From positions 1 to 29,642 of the IMG/VR virus record IMGVR_UViG_3300028607_000290: DNA of 29,642 nucleotides; one strand, written 5' to 3'. Position numbers and translations under genes: made by a program. The notes below the pieces were generated by a model, which was not told the DNA's origin, searched no databases, and saw only the letters and a list, made by a program, of their open reading frames with translations. Shown one piece after another: positions 9,439 to 17,949 of this stretch (within the stretch, counting starts at the first letter, position 1; the number at the start of each line of letters is the position of its first letter). The DNA comes from a virus.

Positions 9439-11376
9439 TTATTGCTCCAAACCTAGCATGGGAAATGTTAGTGTTCCTGTGGTATAGGTGTTTGTCTCAT
9501 CAGCATGCTCAGGAATTTTATTCATCGCGTCTAACCGCTCTTTCTCTTTTTTTTCCAAGATTTGTTTAGTTTTGTAAGTATAATATTTAAATAAATTATT
9601 TGTCTTTGTCGAATCTCTGGAACCTCCCATTAGAGCCGCAAATAAATTTTCCCTACCCGTTTCATTACTTATATCAAAGTCCATTGGTGCCAAGGATTGC
9701 GTTTTGTTAGTAACACTTCCTGTTGGATACCAAAGGACCACGAAAGTTTTACCATTTACTTTTTTTATGGTAGCGTTTTGAATGAGCTTCCCCTTTATAG
9801 TTCTACTACTAAAGTTTAATAATTCATCAAGAAGACTTTGGTTTTTACCCATATCTGCGCTAGTACTAGTTTGTAATTCTTTTTTCCAAATCTTATATAC
9901 TTTTACTTCTTCTTCTTTACGTGAGAATTCACCCGCTTGTTTAGCGTCATCATGTTCTAAACCTTCTTCCACTATCTCCCTCAATTTTTCGGATGTAAGT
10001 GGCTTCTCACCCCACGCTTTCTGTAATAAGTTATATTTTTTACCTTCTGTAGGTAAACTTACATCTGTAAGGTCAGATGGTTTATTTATTGTAGTAGATT
10101 TAAATAGTATATTTGCTAGGCGCATAACTCTTGAAAACATAGCAGTACCACTAGGACTAATATCCTCCGCGGTTAACCTATGCCTTTTTAGGAGTGCTGC
10201 ATCTTGGTTTGCTACCAGTTGTTCTGCAGTCGGAGTAATGCTTGGTATATCTGGCGCAAATAACGTAGGATCTTCAACTACGTTAAAAGCAGTATTAACA
10301 AATTCCATAAAATCGACATTAAAACTATTAATATTATCCTCTCCTATAGTAGTTATTCCATCTGGCAAAAGTTCTTCATTTTCAAAATCTGTTTTTAGGT
10401 ATCTTTTATCTTCCCCAAGGAAATTATGATGTAAGAATTTTCGCGTGTTATATCCGTAACCCTCTCCGGCAAAAATACCCTGTCCTGACTCCCATATTCC
10501 AGTGTCTGGATTTTGTTTACCAATAAGTTGTCTTTGTAAATCTTGTGTTAATTTTTTTATTTCAGCTTTTCCGTCTGCTTTAGTAATACCACCGTTTGCA
10601 ACCAACTTTTGTATATCTGAAATTTTCTTTCTATGTGGTGCAACGATCTTTTCAATTTTATCCCACTGTTTATCTTTCTCTACTGATGCATCTTTCCATA
10701 CACCAACGTTTGCAATTAAAACACTAAGCTCCATAAATTCCTCTTCTCCATCTTTTGTTGTATAAAAAACACCCATCACACCGTTTTGTTCATCAATTTT
10801 ATGCATAGAACCTGGTGTTTTAAACATTTGATTTAAAAAATCCATTGTTTTAGGGCTATCTATTAATCTTGAGTAATCTATATCATTATTTTTATGCCAT
10901 TCTAGACCTAACATTTCTAGCGCGTTTTTAGCCCCACCTATTTGTTTCATTTTTCTTGCTTCCGCATCTCGCTGTTTTATTGATAAGTCTCCCCAGCCTG
11001 CATCAGATCCTAATCCCAGACCTCCATCTTCGATAGATTTTCTCCAATATTCCTGGCGTTGTTCATAGTAATCTGTAATCATTTCCCCATTTTTCTTATC
11101 AATACCACGCGCTGCTCCATAATCCATTGCTTCCGCTCCGGCAGCATTCTTTTCTTGCCGCTCTTTCTCTTCTTTTTCTATTTTTTCTGCTTTTGCTATT
11201 GCGGCATCTTGAATTTCTTTAACCCCACTAACTATACTTTTTTGCATGTTTTGCCAACCCGCGGTAATTGATCTCCAATCTGGAATAACGGCTTCTGGAT
11301 TTCTATAAGCTCCACCTGGACTTTGTTGCCCCGGTGATTTTATATTTGGATTCCATTGTTCTAAGTTTGTTGCCAT
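9439..11376 (-). CDS. Probable internal virion or cargo protein (645 aa), function unknown
   Basis: I do not recognise a catalytic domain. The N-terminus is Pro/Gly/Asn-rich (1-35), followed by an amphipathic Lys/Glu/Ala-rich stretch (about 41-80) likely to be a coiled coil. The rest is a soluble mixed sequence with no signal peptide or membrane segment. The gene sits between the gp14-like/Hint internal protein and the giant cargo protein, and starts 2 bases past the end of the former; the giant gene's start lies 30 bases beyond its stop. That placement suggests one of the proteins stored in the capsid or tail barrel and released at infection. A structural baseplate or hub role cannot be excluded. 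Confidence 0.6.
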   Translation of the reverse strand: MATNLEQWNPNIKSPGQQSPGGAYRNPEAVIPDWRSITAGWQNMQKSIVSGVKEIQDAAIAKAEKIEKEEKERQEKNAAGAEAMDYGAARGIDKKNGEMITDYYEQRQEYWRKSIEDGGLGLGSDAGWGDLSIKQRDAEARKMKQIGGAKNALEMLGLEWHKNNDIDYSRLIDSPKTMDFLNQMFKTPGSMHKIDEQNGVMGVFYTTKDGEEEFMELSVLIANVGVWKDASVEKDKQWDKIEKIVAPHRKKISDIQKLVANGGITKADGKAEIKKLTQDLQRQLIGKQNPDTGIWESGQGIFAGEGYGYNTRKFLHHNFLGEDKRYLKTDFENEELLPDGITTIGEDNINSFNVDFMEFVNTAFNVVEDPTLFAPDIPSITPTAEQLVANQDAALLKRHRLTAEDISPSGTAMFSRVMRLANILFKSTTINKPSDLTDVSLPTEGKKYNLLQKAWGEKPLTSEKLREIVEEGLEHDDAKQAGEFSRKEEEVKVYKIWKKELQTSTSADMGKNQSLLDELLNFSSRTIKGKLIQNATIKKVNGKTFVVLWYPTGSVTNKTQSLAPMDFDISNETGRENLFAALMGGSRDSTKTNNLFKYYTYKTKQILEKKEKERLDAMNKIPEHADETNTYTTGTLTFPMLGLEQ

Positions 11377-11377
11377 A

Positions 11378-11740
11378 TTATATTAGTTTAAGTTCTAGTT
11401 CTTTATTAACTTTTTCTATTTTACCAGAAGCAACAACATTATTAATTATAAAAGTACTTTCTGTTTCTAAGTTGTATAATTTATCTACAAACTGAGATTC
11501 ACTATTCCAATTTAATTCTTTAGCATTGGTCCATCTATTATTTATATAAAGAGGATGTTCATCTGTTGTATAACAAGAACTATTATTGTATATTCTCTCA
11601 ATATCATTTATATCATGAACTAATACATTTTTAACTTTTACTTTTCCATTAAGTGATTTAACTTCATCTCCAGTTTTAACATCTTGTATAGATTTTAATG
11701 TTCCATCGTTCATATGAACTTTAGAATTTTTAATAAAACA
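11378..11740 (-). other. Hint domain module with much lower GC than its host gene
   Basis: The segment from the codon of C252 to the stop codes for the Hint domain. Counting by hand, 11401-11740 is about 24% G+C (80 of 340). The 140 bases just upstream (11741-11880) are about 51%, and the next 180 about 38%. The shift falls on the predicted cleavage Cys, which fits a domain acquired separately from the internal-protein part. Confidence 0.7.
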
Positions 11741-12493
11741 CAGCCCTGTTTTAAACGATTCCAGAACGGATACTGGCATGAGAGTTTTGGGGCGACTGAC
11801 GCTGTCTGTACCTTCGCCAGAAAATGCGCCCTCTGATATACCAGCAGAGAACATACCTCCAACAGCGCTAATGCCAGAAGATATTGCTTGTTGTTGTGCA
11901 CCCCAAGCAGCCATTTCTTGTTGTTGATAGTTTGTTTGTGTTTTAGACAATCTATCTAATTGAGACATGGTTCTATTTTCTTGTCCTTCCCACATATAAG
12001 CTCTACCTTGAGCTTCCATAGATTGCATTCTCCTAGCTTCATTCATTCTCACGGTCATAGCCTGTTGTTCACCTTGTGCTCTAAACATAGTATTTTTAGC
12101 TTCTTCTTGTCGTATCTTAGCAGATATACCTCTTTTACTTTGTAAAGCACCTTGTGCTAAAGCAGTAGCGCCACCACCACCCATACCAAATGCCCTCATT
12201 TGATCTAATGTGTTTGCTAATGATATATCTTCTTCTTCAGCTTGGAATTCCGCTGCTTCTGTAGCTACAGTAAGTTGTGTCATTGGATTACTAACCATAC
12301 CTCCTAGATTACTCATCCTATCATAAGGATCTATTATCTCTTGTCTATTTTGCTCTAAGGTTTCTATTTTACCTTGAGTTCTGCTAGCAGCTCTCCTAGC
12401 CTTTCTAGCACTACTTCCTGCCGATATGGCACTTACCCCGGTTGCTACCGCAGATATTCCTGCCCCAATTAACATTGCTGTTGCTACTCCCAT
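11378..12493 (-). CDS. T7 gp14-like internal virion protein with a C-terminal Hint (autocleaving) domain, 371 aa
   Basis: Residues 1-27 form an Ala/Gly-rich hydrophobic segment. Residues 28-205 are Gln/Ala/Met/Arg-rich helix of the kind seen in short-tailed phage internal (gp14-like) proteins. Residues 206-220 form a second small-residue hydrophobic patch. A Hint domain starts at C252 (CFIKNSKVHMNDGT, block A), with TTDEH at 309-313 (block B, H313) and TFIINNVVASGK at 347-358 (end block). The terminal His-Asn pair of splicing inteins is missing and only about 13 residues follow, so N-terminal cleavage at C252, not splicing, is expected. An upstream start at 12550 would overlap the GNAT gene by 52 bases; ATG at 12493 begins at the conserved hydrophobic segment and follows an AAATAAACTAAA leader. 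Confidence 0.8.
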   Translation of the reverse strand: MGVATAMLIGAGISAVATGVSAISAGSSARKARRAASRTQGKIETLEQNRQEIIDPYDRMSNLGGMVSNPMTQLTVATEAAEFQAEEEDISLANTLDQMRAFGMGGGGATALAQGALQSKRGISAKIRQEEAKNTMFRAQGEQQAMTVRMNEARRMQSMEAQGRAYMWEGQENRTMSQLDRLSKTQTNYQQQEMAAWGAQQQAISSGISAVGGMFSAGISEGAFSGEGTDSVSRPKTLMPVSVLESFKTGLCFIKNSKVHMNDGTLKSIQDVKTGDEVKSLNGKVKVKNVLVHDINDIERIYNNSSCYTTDEHPLYINNRWTNAKELNWNSESQFVDKLYNLETESTFIINNVVASGKIEKVNKELELKLI

Positions 12494-12498
12494 AATTT

Positions 12499-12909
12499 TT
12501 AGTTTATTTTTTTTATTAATTCGTAAGATGGTGTACGATCTACACTCCACCCTAATTTTTCAAAGGTATTAATTAAGTTATCATGTTTACCTATAAATAA
12601 TACATATTTAAAACCTTGTTCCCTGCAAACATTCTCTGCCGTAATAATTAAGAGCTCTAAAGCTTGTTGTCTGTCATTATCTCTATACTTAGGATCTGAT
12701 ATAATCCACTCAAACCAAACTCCTTTAGAATTCGTTGTATATATAAATCCAGCTAATACTGGTTTACCTTCTTTCTCAACCATTAAACCACCTAACCCGT
12801 TTTCAGGTAAAGCGTCTCTTGATGGTGTTTTCCATTTAGGCCATTGTTCCCACCATATAGGTAAGATATCCCAGTCTTTTTCATTTAATCTTCTTATATT
12901 TAATTTCAT
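12499..12909 (-). CDS. GNAT-family N-acetyltransferase-like protein (136 aa)
   Basis: Length and pattern fit a single GNAT fold: an N-terminal strand (MKLNIRRLNEKDWDIL), a Trp-rich segment (WWEQWPKWK), central strands (GLMVEKEGKPVLAGFIY; VWFEWIISDP), then the expected acetyl-CoA loop and helix (YRDNDRQQALELLIITAENV), and a final helix-strand (FEKLGWSVDRTPSYELI). The loop lacks the classic Q/R-x-x-G-x-G/A glycines, so cofactor binding may be altered. The gene lies between the muzzle half and the gp14-like protein and is probably co-transcribed with both. Acetylation of a virion or host protein is conceivable, but the substrate is unknown. A purely structural use of the fold is the alternative. 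Confidence 0.6.
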   Translation of the reverse strand: MKLNIRRLNEKDWDILPIWWEQWPKWKTPSRDALPENGLGGLMVEKEGKPVLAGFIYTTNSKGVWFEWIISDPKYRDNDRQQALELLIITAENVCREQGFKYVLFIGKHDNLINTFEKLGWSVDRTPSYELIKKIN

Positions 12910-12935
12910 TTTATTTTAGTTTATTTAATTTAATT

Positions 12936-14309
12936 TTATTTTGAAGATAATATAACTTCAGAACTAGCACCAAATAATTCAGCTTTATTAGCGTTAGCAC
13001 TTTCTGTAGGATTCCAATACCTCATTCTAACATCTGTATAATATCCTTTTATACCGGTTGTATTAAAATAACTATTATCTTGAAAAACATCAACTGCTTT
13101 ATTTCGTAATTCGCTAAAGTATTTACCTTCTTTTCTTACAAAGCCTATTATCTCTCCTGAAGCTACAGTACCTTCTTTTGGTACTTTATATGCTTCATTT
13201 ACATTATTATAATCAATATATCCAGTTATAGCATAACTACCTGATGATAAACTATCCATTTCCCAACCAGTGGTACCTTCATAATTAATTGTTAAAAAGT
13301 TCTTTATAATACTAGGTTGATCATTAAATATAAAATCTATATATGCTGGATCAGGGAAAGATATAACACCGTTTACCGCATAAAATTTTGATCTAGGTAC
13401 ATCAGTAGCATAGTGTTTATACATATCTTTTCCGGCAAACGTATAAAACTTATTATTTAAACTAGCGCCAAACGTTGGTTTATATGTATAAAAACTAACC
13501 CAACCTTTTACTTTTTCACTAAAACATAACGTTCTATATTTACTTAAGTCCGTATCTATTACTGGTGCACCATCCGAATTAGTACTAAATACACCACCCT
13601 TTATTTCAGGACCTTGTAAAGATAGAACATATGTTTGTTTTTGTTCATCAAAACATCCATATATATCATCACACAGAACTAGGTTATCTTTAAAAAAGTC
13701 TTTCATTCCATATTCAGATATAGGTGTTATACCATCACCGCCACCGCTACCGCTAGATAATCTACATATAACACCCCTGTCTTTATCTGCAAAGTATTTT
13801 CTATTACCAAACACGGCAAAACTTTCAGGATTTCTACTTATACCATACTTACCAGCGTAAGGAGTTATTTGCCCTATTATTTGAGCACCAGAAGTTGTTA
13901 TTCGTCCACCTTCAGCGGTATAAATAGCATCTTTATCTATAAGAGCTCTATTAACTTTATTTTCTTGAAATATATTTAAATTTGTATCTTCAGCGTGTAG
14001 TTTTTGTATACTACCATGGGATATATCTACAGCCCTTGTAATTTCTTCACCAACCGGAAATTGATTTAATTCATTAAATTCAGTTCTAGAATTAAATATA
14101 CCACTATGTATCATAGCATTTGGTCGTTTATATTCATCATACCTCTCATTGACAACATATGCTTTAGCACCATAATCCATCTGTGTACCATTAAATTCAC
14201 CTTTTATCCTAGATTCTTCAACATGATATTGACCAGTAGCTTGACTACCAGTATCTCCACCTGCTAGTATTATCGAATTAAAATATCCTATTTCTATTGT
14301 TATTGCCAT
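12936..14309 (-). CDS. Muzzle/stabilisation protein, C-terminal half encoded separately (457 aa)
   Basis: The strongest blocks are NQFPVGEEITRAVD (82-95), GSIQKLHAEDTNLNIFQENK (99-118), ALIDKDAIYTAEGG (122-135), YGISRNPESFA (155-165) and ITPISEYGMKDFFKDNL (194-210). These match the second half of long muzzle (tail stabilisation) proteins of crAss-like phages, where in the examples I recall they share a chain with the region encoded here by the upstream 1205-aa gene. Repeated beta segments suggest propeller-like structure. The start is 16 bases past the upstream stop, with an AAAATAAACAAATG context. Probably part of the tail barrel or nozzle. The separate reading frame looks like fission of one gene, but could be an ancestral arrangement in this lineage. 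Confidence 0.7.
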   Translation of the reverse strand: MAITIEIGYFNSIILAGGDTGSQATGQYHVEESRIKGEFNGTQMDYGAKAYVVNERYDEYKRPNAMIHSGIFNSRTEFNELNQFPVGEEITRAVDISHGSIQKLHAEDTNLNIFQENKVNRALIDKDAIYTAEGGRITTSGAQIIGQITPYAGKYGISRNPESFAVFGNRKYFADKDRGVICRLSSGSGGGDGITPISEYGMKDFFKDNLVLCDDIYGCFDEQKQTYVLSLQGPEIKGGVFSTNSDGAPVIDTDLSKYRTLCFSEKVKGWVSFYTYKPTFGASLNNKFYTFAGKDMYKHYATDVPRSKFYAVNGVISFPDPAYIDFIFNDQPSIIKNFLTINYEGTTGWEMDSLSSGSYAITGYIDYNNVNEAYKVPKEGTVASGEIIGFVRKEGKYFSELRNKAVDVFQDNSYFNTTGIKGYYTDVRMRYWNPTESANANKAELFGASSEVILSSK

Positions 14310-14325
14310 TTGTTTATTTTAAATA

Positions 14326-17300
14326 TTAACACATTACAGGAACTGATGATTGAACCACTCCACTTACTAAAGTATATTGTAACGCTAATCCACCACTATT
14401 TTCTATAACAAATTGCCCTGAACCAAGCAAGTTACTTAAACCGGAATCAGTATATATTTTATTTTCTGCGTATAAATTAGTTTGTGTTGGTGGCATACTA
14501 CCTGTTCCCTGTACAATATAATATTGTGTTGCCACATCAGTTCCAGAAAAAGCACACGCGTCAGTAACATGAAACCAACCATTTATTATTAGTGGTGAAG
14601 TTAAAGTTATATTAAATACCCCGCTAGTGGTTTCGCCGCCATTATCGGTAATGTTTATAATAACTATTTTAGTCGATGCTGTACCAAATAATGAACTTTC
14701 ATTGTAACCCACACTTGTTTGAACTTGTATTGTTCCCTCAATAAATTGACTTAATTCAAGTTCTTCAATTTCAGCACCCCCAACTAGTTCTGTTACATTA
14801 CCAAGTGTTATGAATTTTTGATGTAATGCGGCATTAGCAGATCCATTAAATGCTTGAGTACCTCCTATCACAACGCCTTGACCTGTTTCTCCTGTCGCAA
14901 TATTACCAGCCCCACTATTTATACTTGGGTTTGAGTTTGTAACAGATACTTCAATATCTGCAGTAGAATATGTGCCATCAGCTTGAGTACATTTAATAGT
15001 TAATATAAAAGTATCTTTACCTGATAAATTATTAAATGCAAAAGTAGTGTTTGTTTTAACTGCTGCTGTATCCACTATTACAAATGAACCTGGATGACTA
15101 TCACCGTTTCCATCTTTTATATTTAATAAAAGAAAGCTATCAATAGTTGATCCAACAGCAGTCGCACTAAGAGTACCTACAGTTGTTCCAGACGTGGCAT
15201 CTTCTGTAAATGTACTATCACCAGTTATAACAATATCTTCTGGACCACCAGAGGAAGCTATAACTTGTTCATTTAAATCTTGTAGTAAACCACCTGTTGA
15301 GGTCTCCCAAAATATATCAAGTTTTGATTTAAAAGGTTTTGTTTCAAATACAGTTAGACCCGCAGACTGTTTTTCAGGAAAACCAAATGGCATATCTAAA
15401 GCTTCATTATTTGTAGTCCTGATATCCGCATCTTGTTTTATACAACCAACATCCTCTGTCTTTAAATTAGGTAATTCTGCAACTAAAGGATTTCTATCTT
15501 TACCTAGTACAAATAAATAAGTATATTGTTTATCTGCTAATTCACTTGAACCCCCAATGTGCGCGTTATCGCTAAATAAACCTTGTTCTATAGCGTTACC
15601 AATACTAAGGACATCTATATATTCTTGATCAACACTCCCCATTCTTGATCTTGCGGCATATGTATTATCATTAACGATTTTAGGGTATAATTGAACTTCA
15701 GATCCCGCAATACCATCTTTTGTAAAATCACTTTTATGAACAGATCTTGGTATTTTATTTATATTATCACCATATAATGTCACCCACGTTCTACCACTAC
15801 TCGTCAGGTCTTCCACGCCGTTTATAGTTTGGTAAGCGCTTCCACTTGAAAGTTGTGTTCTTGTATTACCATCGTTCTTCCATGAATTTATTGGATGTGA
15901 TACATATATGTTGTAATAATCTTGTTCTGTTTGTTTTACAACTAATCTCCAAGAATACCAACCGTTTGGATTAGTGGTTTTATTATATAATTGACTATCT
16001 TCTATAATACGACTATCTTCAAAAGTTATAGTTAAGGCTTTACCTATTGCTTCTTGATTTGTACTCCAACTATATTTATCCCCACCACCACTAGCATTAC
16101 TATCATAAGTGGTAGCAAGATCAGTTGTGATAGCACTTACAGTTGTTGTATCTGACACACCTAAACCAACGCTTGATGGGTCTGATGCTGTATTAGTTGA
16201 TAAAATAACAGTTGATTTTCTACCATATATATCAGACAGTACAACACCGACTTGATATGTTCTTCTTTGTTTTACTGAATGAAATGGATAAATATTATTG
16301 TGATTTTGAATTAATCCAAATGTGGCATCATATTCACTATCACCTTTTGAAGCGTTACTTACTGTATAATCAATACCTTTTCTATTACTACTATCTAATG
16401 GTAATGCATAATTTTGTGTTATATTACCATAAATAAGTCTATTACTTACTATTTCTTGAGCTTTTGCTCTAACAGGTATTTTATCACTAACCCTTATTAA
16501 TTGTCTCTCTGGCAATACTTTGTAAGGTTCATCACTAGTATATATATACGTTACCGCTTGTCTATAGTATAATTTTTTAAATATTAATGAATCGTCATTA
16601 TCAACATCAATAGCACCATTTAATGTTATTGTAGTACCATCAACCCCTGTTACATAAAGACGACCTGTAGAACCTAATATAGTTGTTCCATAGTTTTCAA
16701 TAACCCAATCAACTGCAATCTTAGTTGGGGCGGTATCAACTAGTAAAGTCGTATCATCATTATTGCCATCTGCAGTAACGGTTTCGCTTTGAACAGCTCT
16801 ACTATATGTACTATATATTATTCCTGTATCATTAAGATCTATAGTATCAATTAACTTAACAGCTAAACCATCAGATTCTTTAGATAATATTTCAATACTA
16901 TCTATTTTAAAAGGATTACTATACTCTGTAGGAGCAGTTTCGTAACCATTTCCACCAATAAACTCATCTAAATTTGGTACTGGTATACGCATAGTAACTT
17001 TATTATATGCGTTTTGCATTATAGGTATAGTGGTTTTTTCATAAATATCTTCTACACTAACTGGAACTTTAGGTTCAGCATTCGTACCTGTATCTGCACC
17101 ATCTCCTTCATCGGCTTTAGTAGCATTTCTTTGACCAACATTATAAGCAATGACAGCATCATTTAATGGTTTAAATACACTTTGAGTAAATGGTGATATA
17201 ATTGAATATTGTCCATCACTATATTTGTATCTATATGCAAATCGAATAAATTTATCTTGCATGAAATCTGATTTAACATCAGCATCTCTTACTAGTGTTG

Positions 17301-17943
17301 TACCATCACCTAATGATAAACCTGTACCATCAACAACAATATTTGTTGAGGTTAATAATGGTTCTTGGTATGGTGCTATTTTTGCAACAGATATTTTTTC
17401 TTCACAATCATAATAAAGATAATCATTATCTCCATTAGGATCCACTATATTTATATCAATACTTCTTGGTTGGTTATAATTATCTGTCCAAAATAAATAA
17501 TTATCTATAGTATTTATACCTGTAATTTTATATGATTTGTTGAAATTTAAAAAATGACCAGTAACTAATACTATTGGAGCACTATCACCTTCTTTCATAA
17601 TGATAGCCATTTCATTAGTATCAGCAGTTCTTGCCATAGAAATTATACTTCCTTCTGAACTATCTTCAAAATCTGTTGTAAACCAAAATATCCTATCCTT
17701 ACCAGCGTCAACATGTACACCTATCACGGTACCTCCAACATCTGTATATTCTACACCGTTTTGTAATATTTTGTCGTATGCTAATTTGTTACCTAAAATA
17801 TTTTCTACGGCACCAACATCACTATCTTCGCTATCAGAAACTTGTACATTTTGAGCCTCCCTGTACTCACCATTTGGTACAAATCTTTCATCAAGATCTT
17901 GATTCATCTTACCTTTCGCAAAAACTTTTTTTATTTCAGGCAT
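14326..17943 (-). CDS. Tail muzzle/nozzle protein, N-terminal half, with added cadherin-like and C-terminal domains (1205 aa)
   Basis: The N-terminus carries the family signature (MNQDLDERFVPNGEYREAQN at 13-32, then SDVGAVENILGNK at 41-53). A long beta-rich body follows, and the block FWETSTGGLLQDLNEQV near 876-892 marks the end of the conserved half. After it comes sequence with a cadherin-like pattern (about 900-1003: FTEDATSGTTVGTLSA, then FILTIKCTQADGTYSTADIE and VSVTN), a second beta-rich segment (about 1004-1115), and a terminal domain (about 1120-1205: YYIVQGTGSMPP, LYAENKIYTDSGLSNLLGSG) ending in Cys. The added part is likely exposed at the tail tip and may bind the host surface. The second muzzle half is the next gene. 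No transmembrane segment. Confidence 0.75.
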   Translation of the reverse strand: MPEIKKVFAKGKMNQDLDERFVPNGEYREAQNVQVSDSEDSDVGAVENILGNKLAYDKILQNGVEYTDVGGTVIGVHVDAGKDRIFWFTTDFEDSSEGSIISMARTADTNEMAIIMKEGDSAPIVLVTGHFLNFNKSYKITGINTIDNYLFWTDNYNQPRSIDINIVDPNGDNDYLYYDCEEKISVAKIAPYQEPLLTSTNIVVDGTGLSLGDGTTLVRDADVKSDFMQDKFIRFAYRYKYSDGQYSIISPFTQSVFKPLNDAVIAYNVGQRNATKADEGDGADTGTNAEPKVPVSVEDIYEKTTIPIMQNAYNKVTMRIPVPNLDEFIGGNGYETAPTEYSNPFKIDSIEILSKESDGLAVKLIDTIDLNDTGIIYSTYSRAVQSETVTADGNNDDTTLLVDTAPTKIAVDWVIENYGTTILGSTGRLYVTGVDGTTITLNGAIDVDNDDSLIFKKLYYRQAVTYIYTSDEPYKVLPERQLIRVSDKIPVRAKAQEIVSNRLIYGNITQNYALPLDSSNRKGIDYTVSNASKGDSEYDATFGLIQNHNNIYPFHSVKQRRTYQVGVVLSDIYGRKSTVILSTNTASDPSSVGLGVSDTTTVSAITTDLATTYDSNASGGGDKYSWSTNQEAIGKALTITFEDSRIIEDSQLYNKTTNPNGWYSWRLVVKQTEQDYYNIYVSHPINSWKNDGNTRTQLSSGSAYQTINGVEDLTSSGRTWVTLYGDNINKIPRSVHKSDFTKDGIAGSEVQLYPKIVNDNTYAARSRMGSVDQEYIDVLSIGNAIEQGLFSDNAHIGGSSELADKQYTYLFVLGKDRNPLVAELPNLKTEDVGCIKQDADIRTTNNEALDMPFGFPEKQSAGLTVFETKPFKSKLDIFWETSTGGLLQDLNEQVIASSGGPEDIVITGDSTFTEDATSGTTVGTLSATAVGSTIDSFLLLNIKDGNGDSHPGSFVIVDTAAVKTNTTFAFNNLSGKDTFILTIKCTQADGTYSTADIEVSVTNSNPSINSGAGNIATGETGQGVVIGGTQAFNGSANAALHQKFITLGNVTELVGGAEIEELELSQFIEGTIQVQTSVGYNESSLFGTASTKIVIINITDNGGETTSGVFNITLTSPLIINGWFHVTDACAFSGTDVATQYYIVQGTGSMPPTQTNLYAENKIYTDSGLSNLLGSGQFVIENSGGLALQYTLVSGVVQSSVPVMC

Positions 17944-17949
17944 ATAATT

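Noticed and set aside
9782-10429. Plus-strand open frame of 215 codons, and others such as 7499-7939 and 15194-15520
   Set aside because: They lie opposite strongly supported minus-strand genes, have low-complexity Ser/Phe/Leu-rich translations, and no leader or neighbour support.
11378-11740. Splicing intein in the gp14-like protein
   Set aside because: The His-Asn ending and a C-terminal extein are missing, and there is no homing endonuclease; cleavage-type Hint is the better reading.
12494-12550. Longer N-terminus for the gp14-like/Hint protein starting at 12550
   Set aside because: It would overlap the GNAT-like gene by 52 bases and put a basic tail before the conserved hydrophobic start.
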